From: Hymenochaete sp. R1
Lineage: Eukaryota; Basidiomycota; Agaricomycetes; Hymenochaetales; Hymenochaetaceae
Assembly: GCA_019400425.1 (NCBI GenBank)
Contig: JAFREE010000304.1
Coordinates: 1-14,070, forward strand
Direction: 5' to 3'
DNA length: 14,070 nucleotides
Part shown: positions 1-7,525 of the stretch, one piece after another
Position numbering within the stretch: position 1 is the first letter of the stretch
How the letters are laid out: each line of letters starts with the position of its first letter
Notes under the pieces: generated by a model
Seen by the model: only the letters and a program-made list of their open reading frames with translations
Told to the model about the DNA's origin: nothing
The model's database searches: none
Made by a program: the position numbers and the translations under genes

Positions 1-65
1 CAACTCACTACGCGCTACGTGACTACGGGCACTACGCGTAGTCACTACGCGTAGCTACGCTACGA
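1..65. repeat. Palindromic GC-rich short tandem repeat
   Basis: The first 65 bases are built from imperfect copies of an 8-10 base unit close to CACTACGCG/CTACGCGTAG. Units read on both strands: positions 31-42 (ACTACGCGTAGT) and 45-54 (CTACGCGTAG) are perfect palindromes. The array probably continues left of the window. It abuts the WD40 reading frame directly and holds an in-frame TAG at 39-41, so it is not coding sequence for that protein. This could be a genuine low-complexity expansion or an assembly breakpoint; the sequence alone cannot decide. Confidence 0.75.
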
Positions 66-764
66 ATGACAGCCCTATGTACAATACGTTTATGGGATGC
101 CGAAACGGGCAGTGTTATAGGAGATCCTCTAGTCGGGCACAATAATCCGGTCTACAGCGTCACCTTTTCTCCAGATGGAAGACTCCTTGTGTGTGGAAGT
201 GTTGATGGAACTGTGCGAGTATGGGATGTGCAGACTTGCAAGCCTTCCTGCGAGCCTCTCAGTGGGCATACGAACGTCGTACTATCTGTTTCGTTTTCAC
301 CTGATGGCAATTCCATTTTCACGGGATCAGTTGACGAAACCATTCGAGCTTGGGATGTTCACAGGGGTGTCTCGATTGGACAGCCGTTGCATGGTCATTC
401 CGGCTGGGTCAATTGCCTGGCAGTAGCTCACGATGGATCCCGAATTGTTTCTGGTGGTTGGGATGGGACTATTCGCATATGGCATCCTCAGTCATTTTCA
501 TGGCAGCCAGGGGTGAATTCGTGCGGATGCGATGTTCTGGGCCCTGAAGGGATCCCTGAGAATATTTCTGAAGACGGGTGGGTTAAATCGAAGGAGGGAC
601 GTCTGATTTTTTGGGTGCCTGTGCAGTATCGAGACACAATGACAAACGAATGCCTTTTCTGCATGTCGAAGAAGGACGAAGACCATCCAATTCGAATCAA
701 GTGGGATAAGCTGTACTTTGGAAGCGATTGGACAAAGGTTCGGGCGAGGGGTGGATCATCGTGA
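66..764 (+). pseudogene. 5'-truncated WD40 repeat protein (C-terminal part)
   Basis: The 232-residue frame begins at the first ATG after the repeat array and ends with TGA at 762-764. It opens in the middle of a WD40 blade (TIRLWD, residues 6-11). Three full blades follow, with GH dipeptides at about residues 24, 67 and 110 and closing motifs VRVWD, IRAWD and IRIWH. After the last blade comes a roughly 90-residue tail with a GW...GRLIFWVP segment, the usual ending of the large Agaricomycete WD40 families that often sit behind NACHT domains. WD40 propellers normally need about seven blades, so most of the propeller and any N-terminal effector domain are missing. The upstream frame is closed by TAG at 39-41. 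The 3' end looks native and the 5' end replaced by repeat DNA, so I call it a broken gene. A spliced upstream exon outside the window remains possible. Confidence 0.8.
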
Positions 765-1871
765 TTGTTCAAATTTGTCTCTTAGATTGATATTTCAATT
801 TCTTCTCTTGTGTTACATTATTCACTTCTTTGACGCAGCTCTTTTACGAATTGGCTACTGTCGGACACTCTTTGCCTTTGCAATTGACACTTGTAGATGA
901 ATCTCGCTATTGTTTTGTTGTATTGGTTTCGAATGCGTCCGCCTATATATGTACATATATCTGTACTTTGGTATTGATATTCAAAAATTGACCCAACACC
1001 CAAGATTATATAGTCAGCTATTCCACACACAACGTGATTGTGAACTCCATCTACCCAACCTATTCTCGAAGCGACTGGCTGTCCACAAAGTCATTGATCA
1101 AAGTCGTCCAAAACAATGCGACGCGACTCCATCTTAGTTAACTTTGAGCAACTCTCGGGTGCCATGAGGAAGCGTATAGGCGTCTCATCTTCCCGCCAAG
1201 TTCGTTAATGTAGAGTTGTCGAAGCTGAGGCGGCGAACGTGTAAGAGGTCAAAGTCTATATACTCCCTATCTGTCTAACGAGGAATGCGGTGGATACAGC
1301 TTCTACACCAAACGATGCGTCGAGCACGAGCTTGGTAAGGGATGCAAGAAGGAAGAAAGCCCGGCAACGAGTGTACCGAAAGATAGTTTGAATGGAAGGT
1401 GAGGGAGCAAAATGAGAGCACATGTCTAGAAAAAGCTGATTAGATGGAAAGCGGAGTCCAATCGATCCCTTCAACTTGAAGTTCAAGTTCCGAGTTGAAC
1501 TCAAACATCCTTCATCACCACCATCATCTACATATCCTCAAATGTTTCTTCGCATTTGCAATGGTGTTTGTCCTCACATTTTCGATGGTATTGGACATAT
1601 AGTTCAACTGGATGGCTATGGCCGCTAAGCGCGGCAGGAACGATGACGGGTTGGTTGTTAAAGAGAACTGTTTTGCACAACAAGTTCTCACTCATATATA
1701 TACGGGATCACGTGAAATGATAAAGTAATTCATACAAGAAAATTAGCAAACGATGAATGTTATCGTTGAGCTGTAGTGTTCCGGTGACTTGGCACAAACA
1801 TTCTATGCCTCTTGCATGGTCGGCGCCATAAGTTGGATTGTTCTGATATCAAGGCGAGCAGACGGCTGGCG
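765..1871. other. Gene-poor interval after the WD40 fragment
   Basis: I see no convincing coding sequence here on either strand; the open frames are short and low in complexity or unlike any family. The segment near 940-960 is an AT-rich TATATATGTACATATAT run. At 1695-1702 there is a TATATATA box followed by a CACGTG E-box at 1709-1714. These lie about 170 bases before the plus-strand ATG at 1872 and could be its promoter, though nothing else supports that. Confidence 0.4.
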
Positions 1872-2309
1872 ATGGATGGCTGGTCGCTTGTCAAGCAGAA
1901 CCTTGAACGTGTAGATCTCGACGACACACAAGCTGCTGAGCTGGAGAGTATCTATCGAGAGCTGGGGTTCGTACCCACCACGAAAAAGGCATACAGCAAA
2001 GTGAACCGAAATCACACGCACCTCCAAAAAGAAGTAGGTGTGCTTCTTGATGTTCTGAAGTCGCAATGGGACGAGGGACAGAAAGGGTTGGAAGTTAACA
2101 TATCTAAGCTGACGTCTGCCAAGGATCAAACGGTGAAGATATTGCCGCAGCAAATGAAGGAGATGGCCGTACTGGTGTATTGGTCGAAGCTCTACTTCTG
2201 GCGGCTATCATCACCCGCATTTATCAATTTGAAGCTTAACAAATGCGCTCCTACCATGGACGCATTCGACATCTATCAGTCGGTAGATAGACAGTACAGC
2301 GCGGTGTAA
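1872..2309 (+). CDS. Hypothetical protein, unrecognised
   Basis: This is a 145-residue frame from the first in-frame ATG at 1872 to TAA at 2307-2309. The frame stays open upstream to a TGA at 1785-1787, so an earlier exon joined through an AG near 1850-1870 is possible. The product is mostly predicted helix. Residues around 10-80 are charged and heptad-like; a more hydrophobic stretch rich in W, Y and L lies at about residues 98-118. I see no catalytic motif, signal peptide or known family. TATATATA at 1695-1702 is the only promoter-like signal upstream. It could be a lineage-specific gene, a fragment of a larger spliced gene, or a chance frame. Confidence 0.35.
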   Translation: MDGWSLVKQNLERVDLDDTQAAELESIYRELGFVPTTKKAYSKVNRNHTHLQKEVGVLLDVLKSQWDEGQKGLEVNISKLTSAKDQTVKILPQQMKEMAVLVYWSKLYFWRLSSPAFINLKLNKCAPTMDAFDIYQSVDRQYSAV

Positions 2310-2878
2310 GGGCCTACTAGGGTGACCGCGGACCGAATCCTTCAGAGTATAGAAGATTATTTTTCAACTCCAAACATACCAGGCACTAGATTCTTGCTTC
2401 CTTTCTCCACGGTTTCTTTGATTGGATCTGTTGTTCATTAATGATAATTCTCTCGCTCCCGCGGAAGAAATTTCCGAAGCAGAATCGAAAGATCACAAGG
2501 ACCGTTTGCAAGGCTGACAAGTTCGCCGGGCTGGGCGAAGACCAAACGAAGAACGCAAATTTGGAGTTTACTACAACCCTGGGCTGACATCTGCGGAATT
2601 GTAGAAAACCCTCGCGTGCAATCTGTTTGTAGATCAGAACAAACTGCAGGTTTGAGTATTTCATGACTAGAGCCACATTACGTTTTCTTGTTGAAATTGG
2701 GATCCAAAACCTTTCTAAATGTCCCATGCACGCGTATGTTTACCATGAGGGTCAGACATAAAGTCCTTGCCTTGTTCATGGTGCAAGCAAGTATGTTTTC
2801 TTTTTGAAAGCACATATACATACAAGGCATGATTGTCATGCATAGATCGAAAACAGAAGAACCCCATGAAATGCGATT
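2310..2878. other. Intergenic stretch downstream of the RPS23 copy
   Basis: This interval separates the plus-strand hypothetical ORF from the 3' end of the minus-strand RPS23 copy. I found no recognisable gene. The best small frame is a basic 48-codon plus-strand ORF at 2441-2587 (ATG to TGA), with no family resemblance and no strong start context; I would not annotate it as a gene. The part next to 2878 would be the 3' untranslated region if the RPS23 copy is transcribed. Confidence 0.4.
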
Positions 2879-3463
2879 TTACGAGCGAGGCTTTTCCTAT
2901 GGAGCGATTGAGCACGATACAATGAATCAATAAGATAGAGGCAACGCACCTTCTTCTCCTTCCAGAGAGCGAGCAAACCGACACCAGACACCTTGACAAC
3001 CTTGAACCGCACACCCGGAATATCACCCTTCGCCTTACCACGACGACCGAAACCAGCGATGAGTACTTCGTCGTTGTTATCAACGAAGTTCAAACAACCA
3101 TGGTTCTGAAGAAGGTGCTTGAATCAGTTCCAGCTCAAATCAAAAGGGTATCATTATGCATACAGGAACGACAGCCGAGACTTTCTTTCCGTTCTTAATG
3201 AGTTGTACACGGACACACTTCCGAATACCAGAGTTAGGTTGCTTCGCCTCTACACCGACTTTCTCAAGGACGACTTCCTTCGCGTGCGACGAAGCACCTG
3301 TGGGCGAAGTGTTGTAGTCAATTCCGAGGGCCCGCATCTTGTACGGGTATCAAGCTATCAGCTTTCTCTGAAGACTTGCAAAGATCTCTAGAACGCACCC
3401 ATCGGTTTTCGCGGCTGTCATTACGAAGCTTACGCGCTGGCTGAAGTCCACGGGGTTTGTTGG
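2879..3463 (-). pseudogene. RPS23: Ribosomal protein uS12 (RPS23) copy with introns, 5' end decayed
   Basis: Eukaryotic uS12 is a decoding-centre protein of the small ribosomal subunit, normally about 145 residues. Exons can be laid out on the minus strand: 3399-3463 (starts KPRGL, ends RENRW), 3164-3337 (58 codons, with the [13 protein letters not shown] motif), 2950-3105 (52 codons, [19 protein letters not shown]) and 2879-2896 (EKPRS, stop TAA). The introns are 3338-3398 (61 nt), 3106-3163 (58 nt) and 2897-2949 (53 nt), all GT...AG. From the KPRG lysine the exons encode 135 residues, against 141 expected from yeast Rps23. The six missing residues are ADKxYK after RENRW; the bases that should encode them contain TGA and are swallowed by the predicted intron. 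The only start-like ATG (3528-3530) overlaps a GTAAGC donor, so the initiator looks destroyed. Several near-invariant positions differ (PNSGIRK for PNSAIRK, PNHG for PNDG, HAKEVV for HAKGIV). Retained introns mean DNA-level duplication or capture, not retroposition. It could instead be a diverged expressed paralogue. Confidence 0.8.
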
Positions 3464-4308
3464 CTGCAAGTTTGTGATCATTGTGAGTATCTCTAGAAGA
3501 AAAGTAGAGGCGATGGTAAACGGCTTACATCGGGTGTTCTCGAGTTGATCGGGGAGGTTGAACTGACAATCTGGCGTTGCGGACGGGTAGCAAGGAACAG
3601 CGAGCTGCGCGCTCGGTGATGCGAGTCGCTGCGGAAAGCTTGTTCGCCGTCCGCAGAGAAGTCGTACAAGACAGTGATCCACTATTTTCCGGCTCCTGTT
3701 TGTTTCACGCGTTTGACTCGTTTTGAGATGTAGTGTTGGGGATGGTGTCGACAATGATGGTGGTATCAGTCAAAGAGAGAGAAATGTCGATCTTCGGGCA
3801 TCGACCAATTTACCACGTTCGTAGTTGCGCGAAGGAATTCTTGTTGAACATCGACGATACTGATGTCCAAAGAAGAGTCATAAATGCGGTCAAGTACTCT
3901 TCACGTGTCCTTATGCGCAAACCGAATGGCGACATACAATCATCGATGGATTTGCTAAAATGAAGTCGGACATGTGCAACCCGGGCTCAGTGCATTTCGA
4001 TGGGACCGAAATGGTCGGTGTTCAATTTACGTGATAATCTGACAACTTTTGAGTTGTGCAATATTGAATTAATATCTTTCATAGATGAATAAGGGTGTAT
4101 TCAATAAAAAAAGGCATGACATTAAACATTAAGTCATAGGGTTGTACATCATTAATGTACAACCGCGAACGACGTGTTTGAACATCAAAGTTCATACAAA
4201 GTGTAGGTCTACCTAACGGGATTACGACGTCAAGTACGACTCGGATTTAGACATATTTGTACCAAAGGTGACGGTAAAACAGTGGTACGGGAAAGACTTG
4301 ATTAACGT
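3464..4308. other. Gene-poor interval between the RPS23 copy and the ubiquitin gene
   Basis: The part nearest 3464-3530 holds the remnant of the RPS23 first intron (donor 3523-3528, a TACTCAC branch-like site, acceptor ending at 3464). Beyond that I see no recognisable gene. A plus-strand 73-codon frame (ATG 3742 to TGA 3961-3963) has no family resemblance. The stretch 4020-4160 is AT-rich and contains the hairpin listed separately. If the minus-strand ubiquitin gene is transcribed, its 3' untranslated region lies just below 4309. Confidence 0.4.
4140..4164. repeat. Perfect 10-bp inverted repeat (hairpin)
   Basis: The arms 4140-4149 (GGTTGTACAT) and 4155-4164 (ATGTACAACC) are exact reverse complements around the 5-base loop CATTA. 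It lies in AT-rich, gene-free DNA about 150 bases beyond the ubiquitin stop codon on the minus strand. Helitrons carry a short hairpin close to a 3' CTRR end, so I checked the flanks. On the minus strand the hairpin is followed at once by CTATG, which is not CTRR, so this is not a canonical Helitron terminus. Confidence 0.6.
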
Positions 4309-4668
4309 CTAGAGAACGCGACCGAGAAACGCTTTGAGTTCCATTTCTGTGTATGAGAGACGGACGTCGCCTGTGGAGCGTGAACATCGAAATACGATGG
4401 AAGACCGAACGGGAACGATCGTACTTTCTTGTCCGCTTGTACCTCCTCGGAGACGAAGGACAAGATGGAGGGTGGTCTCATTCTGTATGCGGTAGTCTTG
4501 TAGGCTGTAGTGCTCTTCAAGCTGAATTCCAGCAAAAATCAAACGTTGCTGGTCCGGAGCGATTCCTTCTTTGTCGTGCACCCTGTCCTTGACCAGAGAA
4601 ACGGGCATCGTCTCGTATACCTCGAGAGCGATAGTCTTTCCTGTGAGTGTCTTGACAAAGATTTGCAT
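4309..4668 (-). CDS. Divergent ubiquitin with 43-residue C-terminal extension
   Basis: The 119-residue frame runs from ATG at 4668 to TAG at 4309-4311. An in-frame TAG upstream in the spliced leader fixes the start. Residues 1-76 align with ubiquitin without gaps and end LRLRGG; 53 of 76 positions match canonical ubiquitin. The segments 1-17, 32-47 and 64-76 are almost unchanged, and the L8/I44/H68/V70 surface is intact. Changes cluster in 18-31 and 48-63. K6, K11, K27 and K33 are kept, but K29 is R, K48 is I and K63 is N. It therefore cannot accept the main degradative (K48) or signalling (K63) chains, yet could still be conjugated if trimmed to GG76. The 43-residue tail after GG76 does not look like eL40, eS31 or another ubiquitin unit. 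Whether it is native or read-through past an unrecognised intron is unclear. It has the same orientation as the SUMO-like and Helitron genes upstream. Confidence 0.85.
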   Translation of the reverse strand: MQIFVKTLTGKTIALEVYETMPVSLVKDRVHDKEGIAPDQQRLIFAGIQLEEHYSLQDYRIQNETTLHLVLRLRGGTSGQESTIVPVRSSIVFRCSRSTGDVRLSYTEMELKAFLGRVL

Positions 4669-4675
4669 TCCGCCA

Positions 4676-4842
4676 CTATGTAGACGAGTTTTCGGCCGTA
4701 GGCTGAACGGTAAGCCATCACTACTTACAATGACTAGCCGGACCGTTTCTTTTTTGTATCTTTCTTGTAGGAGGTCTAGTCCGTAGAGTACAAAAGGAAT
4801 GGTAAGTAAAAATAATATGGAATTGAATGGATGGATACTCAC
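4676..4842 (-). other. Predicted spliced 5' leader of the ubiquitin gene (two introns)
   Basis: Two well-formed introns lie immediately before the ubiquitin ATG on the minus strand. The distal one is 4776-4842 (67 nt): donor CAG/GTGAGT, acceptor GGACTAG. The proximal one is 4676-4728 (53 nt): donor CATT/GTAAGT, acceptor CTACATAG. A 47-nt exon (4729-4775) lies between them, and only seven bases separate the last acceptor from the ATG. Read in the ubiquitin frame, the middle exon contains a stop, so these are leader exons and the protein starts at 4668. Intact splice signals suggest the gene was captured or kept as a genomic copy. Confidence 0.6.
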
Positions 4843-5165
4843 CTGGATACTTGGATGACGGTTACAGCATACAATGTAATAAATTGTATGTGCACCGTCA
4901 ACGATCTACATGACTCGCTCGCGCAAATGGAGGAAAAAAAACATGAAATATACGCATAAGACGCGCCGCGAAACTGGTTGCGTCTATTTCTCAACAGTTA
5001 GATGAGTATTCCATACAGACACTTCTATCAATTAGCGATTGATGTCTGGCAGGTTTGCAGAAAAATAGAAGTTAACCGTCTTGCATAACAAAGTAACCCA
5101 TGTCTGTCAATGGAAAACATCAATCACTTCATCCGCAAAGAGTATTCTGTACTAGGTTCATGAAG
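4843..5165. other. Probable upstream region of the ubiquitin gene
   Basis: No coding sequence is recognisable here. It would hold the first leader exon and promoter of the minus-strand ubiquitin gene. A GTATATTT element on the minus strand near 4945-4955 is the only TATA-like candidate. A perfect 8-bp inverted repeat (arms 4868-4875 and 4883-4890, 7-base loop) falls inside the presumed leader. Confidence 0.35.
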
Positions 5166-6276
5166 TCATTCAAGTCGCAGAATAAGCTGGCATTGTCCGT
5201 GTGCAATGGCAAAGTCTGGAGCGGAACTAATGAGCCAGTGGGTAACGGAGAAAGTATCAGACAATGACGCATAGCCAGATTCAGATGGCGGATAAGTAAG
5301 TTCTGCGACCGACTTCGACCAAGAGCACAACCGACCGTAATTTTCTGTATTCGGAGGGGATTGAAAAGCCACGTGGAAAATTGGCGACGATAATCAACCG
5401 GTTGAAAGGGAGATTTGCTGTAGATCCAAGTGAGATAGTTTTGTAAGTCAAGTAAACGGAATGGTGGGCCAATGAGAGTGGAGTACTGAACAACCGTTAT
5501 GATTCCGTAGATGATGAATTGCTAGCCGGCCACTGCATCCCAACCTTGACGTTGAAAGGGAAGTCACCCGACAAAGAAGACGGGAGACTGAGTGTACAGC
5601 GGAAACGAACTGTGGAGGAGAAATCAGTATGTATTGAACTTTCAATCTAAATACTTGATCGCCGATGGCGACAAGTCATTATGAAGGGAGACGCTCACCG
5701 TGTCAAAAGCAAAATAGTGACTTTCGTCAGTACTGAACATTAGTAAGTCAGTTTGAAAAGCGTAGAAAAAGGAAAGAGTTCTAATTAGCGTTTCATTGAT
5801 TGGAACAGGTAAGATCGATGTCGGAGGGAGACTGAATCTGCAAGGAGACGTTGGGCGTACACGAATCTCTGTAAGACGCGCAAATTCGTTTATGGTACCA
5901 CAGCGCGAGAGCCGCTCGAATGCAGGACAGACGTGATGCAACATCCGTCATTAGGACCACTTGTGTACGATTGCTGAGAACGCGTCGTGCTAGAGCTTAG
6001 AGTGAGTATTGACGAATTGGAGTACGATGACTTTATGACAAGGAAGACGTCAGAAAGGAGCGAACACACACAGTCGGCTTCGAACTCACATTTCGGCGAA
6101 TATGAAAACATTCGATTCGATCGTTTTTCTTGATGAGTCACAAATCCGTTTTTGTGGAACGCGGAATTAACTATCTTGTTTCGTCCGCTATCACGACATA
6201 AACCGTATCCCCTGTGATGGAAATTGGCGTAATGAATTTTCGGTTCAAAGATGTCGAGTTCCTTGCGGTGAGACAC
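5166..6276 (-). other. Coding-like region, probable spliced gene(s), unresolved
   Basis: Several overlapping minus-strand frames follow one another here with good splice signals between them, as in a gene with short introns, but I could not join them into one confident model or recognise a family. The best pieces are an open stretch at 5642-5944 (about 100 codons, ending near a GTATTT donor); an open stretch at about 6070-6255; a frame at 5166-5372 rich in S, P, Y and W that ends in TGA; and frames around 5281-5520. Candidate splice sites include donor GTGAGT just after 6075, acceptor CTCCTCCACAG ending at 5610, and branch-like CTGAT and CTGAC sites. A minus-strand TATATAAG at 6282-6289 lies where a promoter would be expected. 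This could be one degenerate gene, one intact gene with 5-8 exons, or two genes. Confidence 0.35.
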
Positions 6277-6281
6277 AGATA

Positions 6282-6289
6282 CTTATATA
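6282..6289 (-). promoter_or_regulatory. TATA-like box before the unresolved region
   Basis: TATATAAG on the minus strand lies just upstream of the coding-like block that runs down to about 5166. Its position fits a core promoter for that block, but with no resolved start codon the assignment is tentative. Confidence 0.3.
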
Positions 6290-6699
6290 TGCGAATCGCC
6301 ACAAGGGTTATGAGTCTGACGGTCGACTGATGATTGCAAAAGGCGCTGAGCGGTAAGAAAAAGGTGAGCACATTGCGCGACGACAACATATAAAGGAACC
6401 ACTTATCTTTGGCGTTATAGCTCGACATGGATGTTATGATGAGAAAGGACAGATGCATAATAATGACAACCCACGAATAGCGGACGCGCTCATGACATCG
6501 TGAGACAGTGAGTTTTTCATCTCTATGAAATGAACCATAAGTCATGTGACTAACGTGACCCACATTTAGAAATAGGAAGGGACGCGACTATTTTCAATAC
6601 GAAAAGGCGACGCTATATCGACGTTGTACGGTCTTTACATTGGTGAGCAAATCGTACGCTATTGTTATTATAACTTATATTCATGAAAGCAGGATACAT

Positions 6700-7452
6700 T
6701 TAATCTTCAAAGCATTCCGGAACAATATGTACTGAGATGGAATCTGAAATGGCGTATTAACAAATGGCAACACGATTTTTTTAGGGACGCACCGCCTGAA
6801 GTGAGTTGGAGAGAAGAAGGCATATCATTATCTTGAATACGTTGTCCATGGGCAAAAAAAGAGAGGCGGCGCAGGTTAATTCCAAAGTTTAGAGAAGACA
6901 GAGCCTGAATCTTGATGAAGGGTTGGTTCGGATGTGTCTCAATGTGCTCGCAGTACCCATTATCGTCTTCGATCTTGGAAAATGAGCGAATGAGTCAAGG
7001 TAGGCAATACTTAACGTACCGTTAGGGAAATTTTTATGTCACGGACCCATATTACACCTGCAGAAAGGTATGAGTTGAATTCTGCGCAACATATGGCTCA
7101 TACCTTTATCAGGGATTCCTAAACCAAACGGGGTGTGGATGTCGAGAATTAAAGTGTTCTCGTACAAACAATCGAAGCACCGGATAGGTATATCGAAGTA
7201 CATAGCGATCGCAACTTGGAGAAAGAGCATGATCATCGAATTCGACATTTCAATGAAACACTCTTGTTGATACTCCGTGCAAATCTTGTCCGGGTAAGCG
7301 AACGAAAACTTGAAAGCATAGCAACTCACCTTCAGTGTAATAGTTTGGGACTCCGCTTGTAATGGACGCGCAGGACCGAGATGACGACCGATGAAAGGCG
7401 CGGCAAGAACTTTTCCGTGGTGATCAACAACCCGAGGGTAGAAGGGTTGCAT
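6700..7452 (-). CDS. Tandem SUMO-like (Rad60-SLD type) protein, five exons
   Basis: Splicing by eye gives a complete 188-residue protein. Exons on the minus strand are 7330-7452, 7104-7284, 7020-7057, 6793-6973 and 6700-6743 (TAA). Introns are 45, 46, 46 and 49 nt with donors GTGAGT, GTATGA, GTACGT and GTGCGT; every join keeps the frame. Residues 37-107 and 108-183 form two ubiquitin-fold domains with SUMO-like spacing. Domain 2 shows a P-start helix (131 on), a FFAHGQRI strand-turn (153-160), MPSSL (165-169) and a closing GDSISVHI. Domain 1 has the matching helix, I87, D89, HTPFGL (91-96) and GVIWV. Exons 2 and 4 are both exactly 181 nt, start in phase 0, end in phase 1 and align without gaps (11 of 60 residues identical), so the gene arose by domain-plus-intron duplication. 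There is no terminal GG, so it should not be conjugated. Two SUMO-like domains recall Rad60/Esc2/NIP45, SUMO-pathway genome-stability factors. Its ATG lies 73 nt past the Helitron helicase stop. Residues 1-36 are unrecognised. Confidence 0.75.
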
Positions 7453-7492
7453 TGGATAAGTGAATAAGACCTCACATGAAGAACGGGTATGA

Positions 7493-7499
7493 TTATATA
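7493..7499 (-). promoter_or_regulatory. TATA box of the tandem SUMO-like gene
   Basis: TATATAA on the minus strand lies about 40 bases before the ATG at 7452, inside the 73-nt gap after the helicase stop codon. The position is right for a core promoter, which would make the SUMO-like gene a separate transcription unit despite the tight spacing. A short upstream ATG followed at once by TGA (around 7475) lies in the leader. Confidence 0.45.
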
Positions 7500-7525
7500 T
7501 TAACTTTTTGAAAGGGTGTCGGATA

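Noticed and set aside
1256..1504. 82-codon minus-strand frame
   Set aside because: No family resemblance, no splice-linked partners and no promoter-like context; probably chance.
2305..2335. Candidate Helitron 3' end (CTAG followed by T on the minus strand, beside GC-rich sequence)
   Set aside because: The adjacent GC-rich segment forms only a weak stem and lies on the wrong side or at the wrong spacing; CTAG alone is too common.
2386..2727. 113-codon minus-strand frame
   Set aside because: No ATG-led start with good context, basic/aromatic composition typical of a chance frame, and no domain resemblance.
2715..3083. 122-codon minus-strand frame overlapping the RPS23 copy
   Set aside because: It is an out-of-frame reading of the RPS23 exons and introns; the uS12 frame explains the sequence.
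4539..4721. Alternative minus-strand frame across the ubiquitin gene
   Set aside because: Serine/arginine-rich out-of-frame shadow; the overlapping frame gives a gapless 76-residue ubiquitin.
7104..7452. Resemblance of the first exon to the Agaricomycete TET/JBP-type dioxygenase families linked to KDZ transposons
   Set aside because: Only a short VVDHHGKVLAA-like stretch is reminiscent; the iron-binding His/Asp motifs never appear, and the spliced sequence instead gives two SUMO-like domains.
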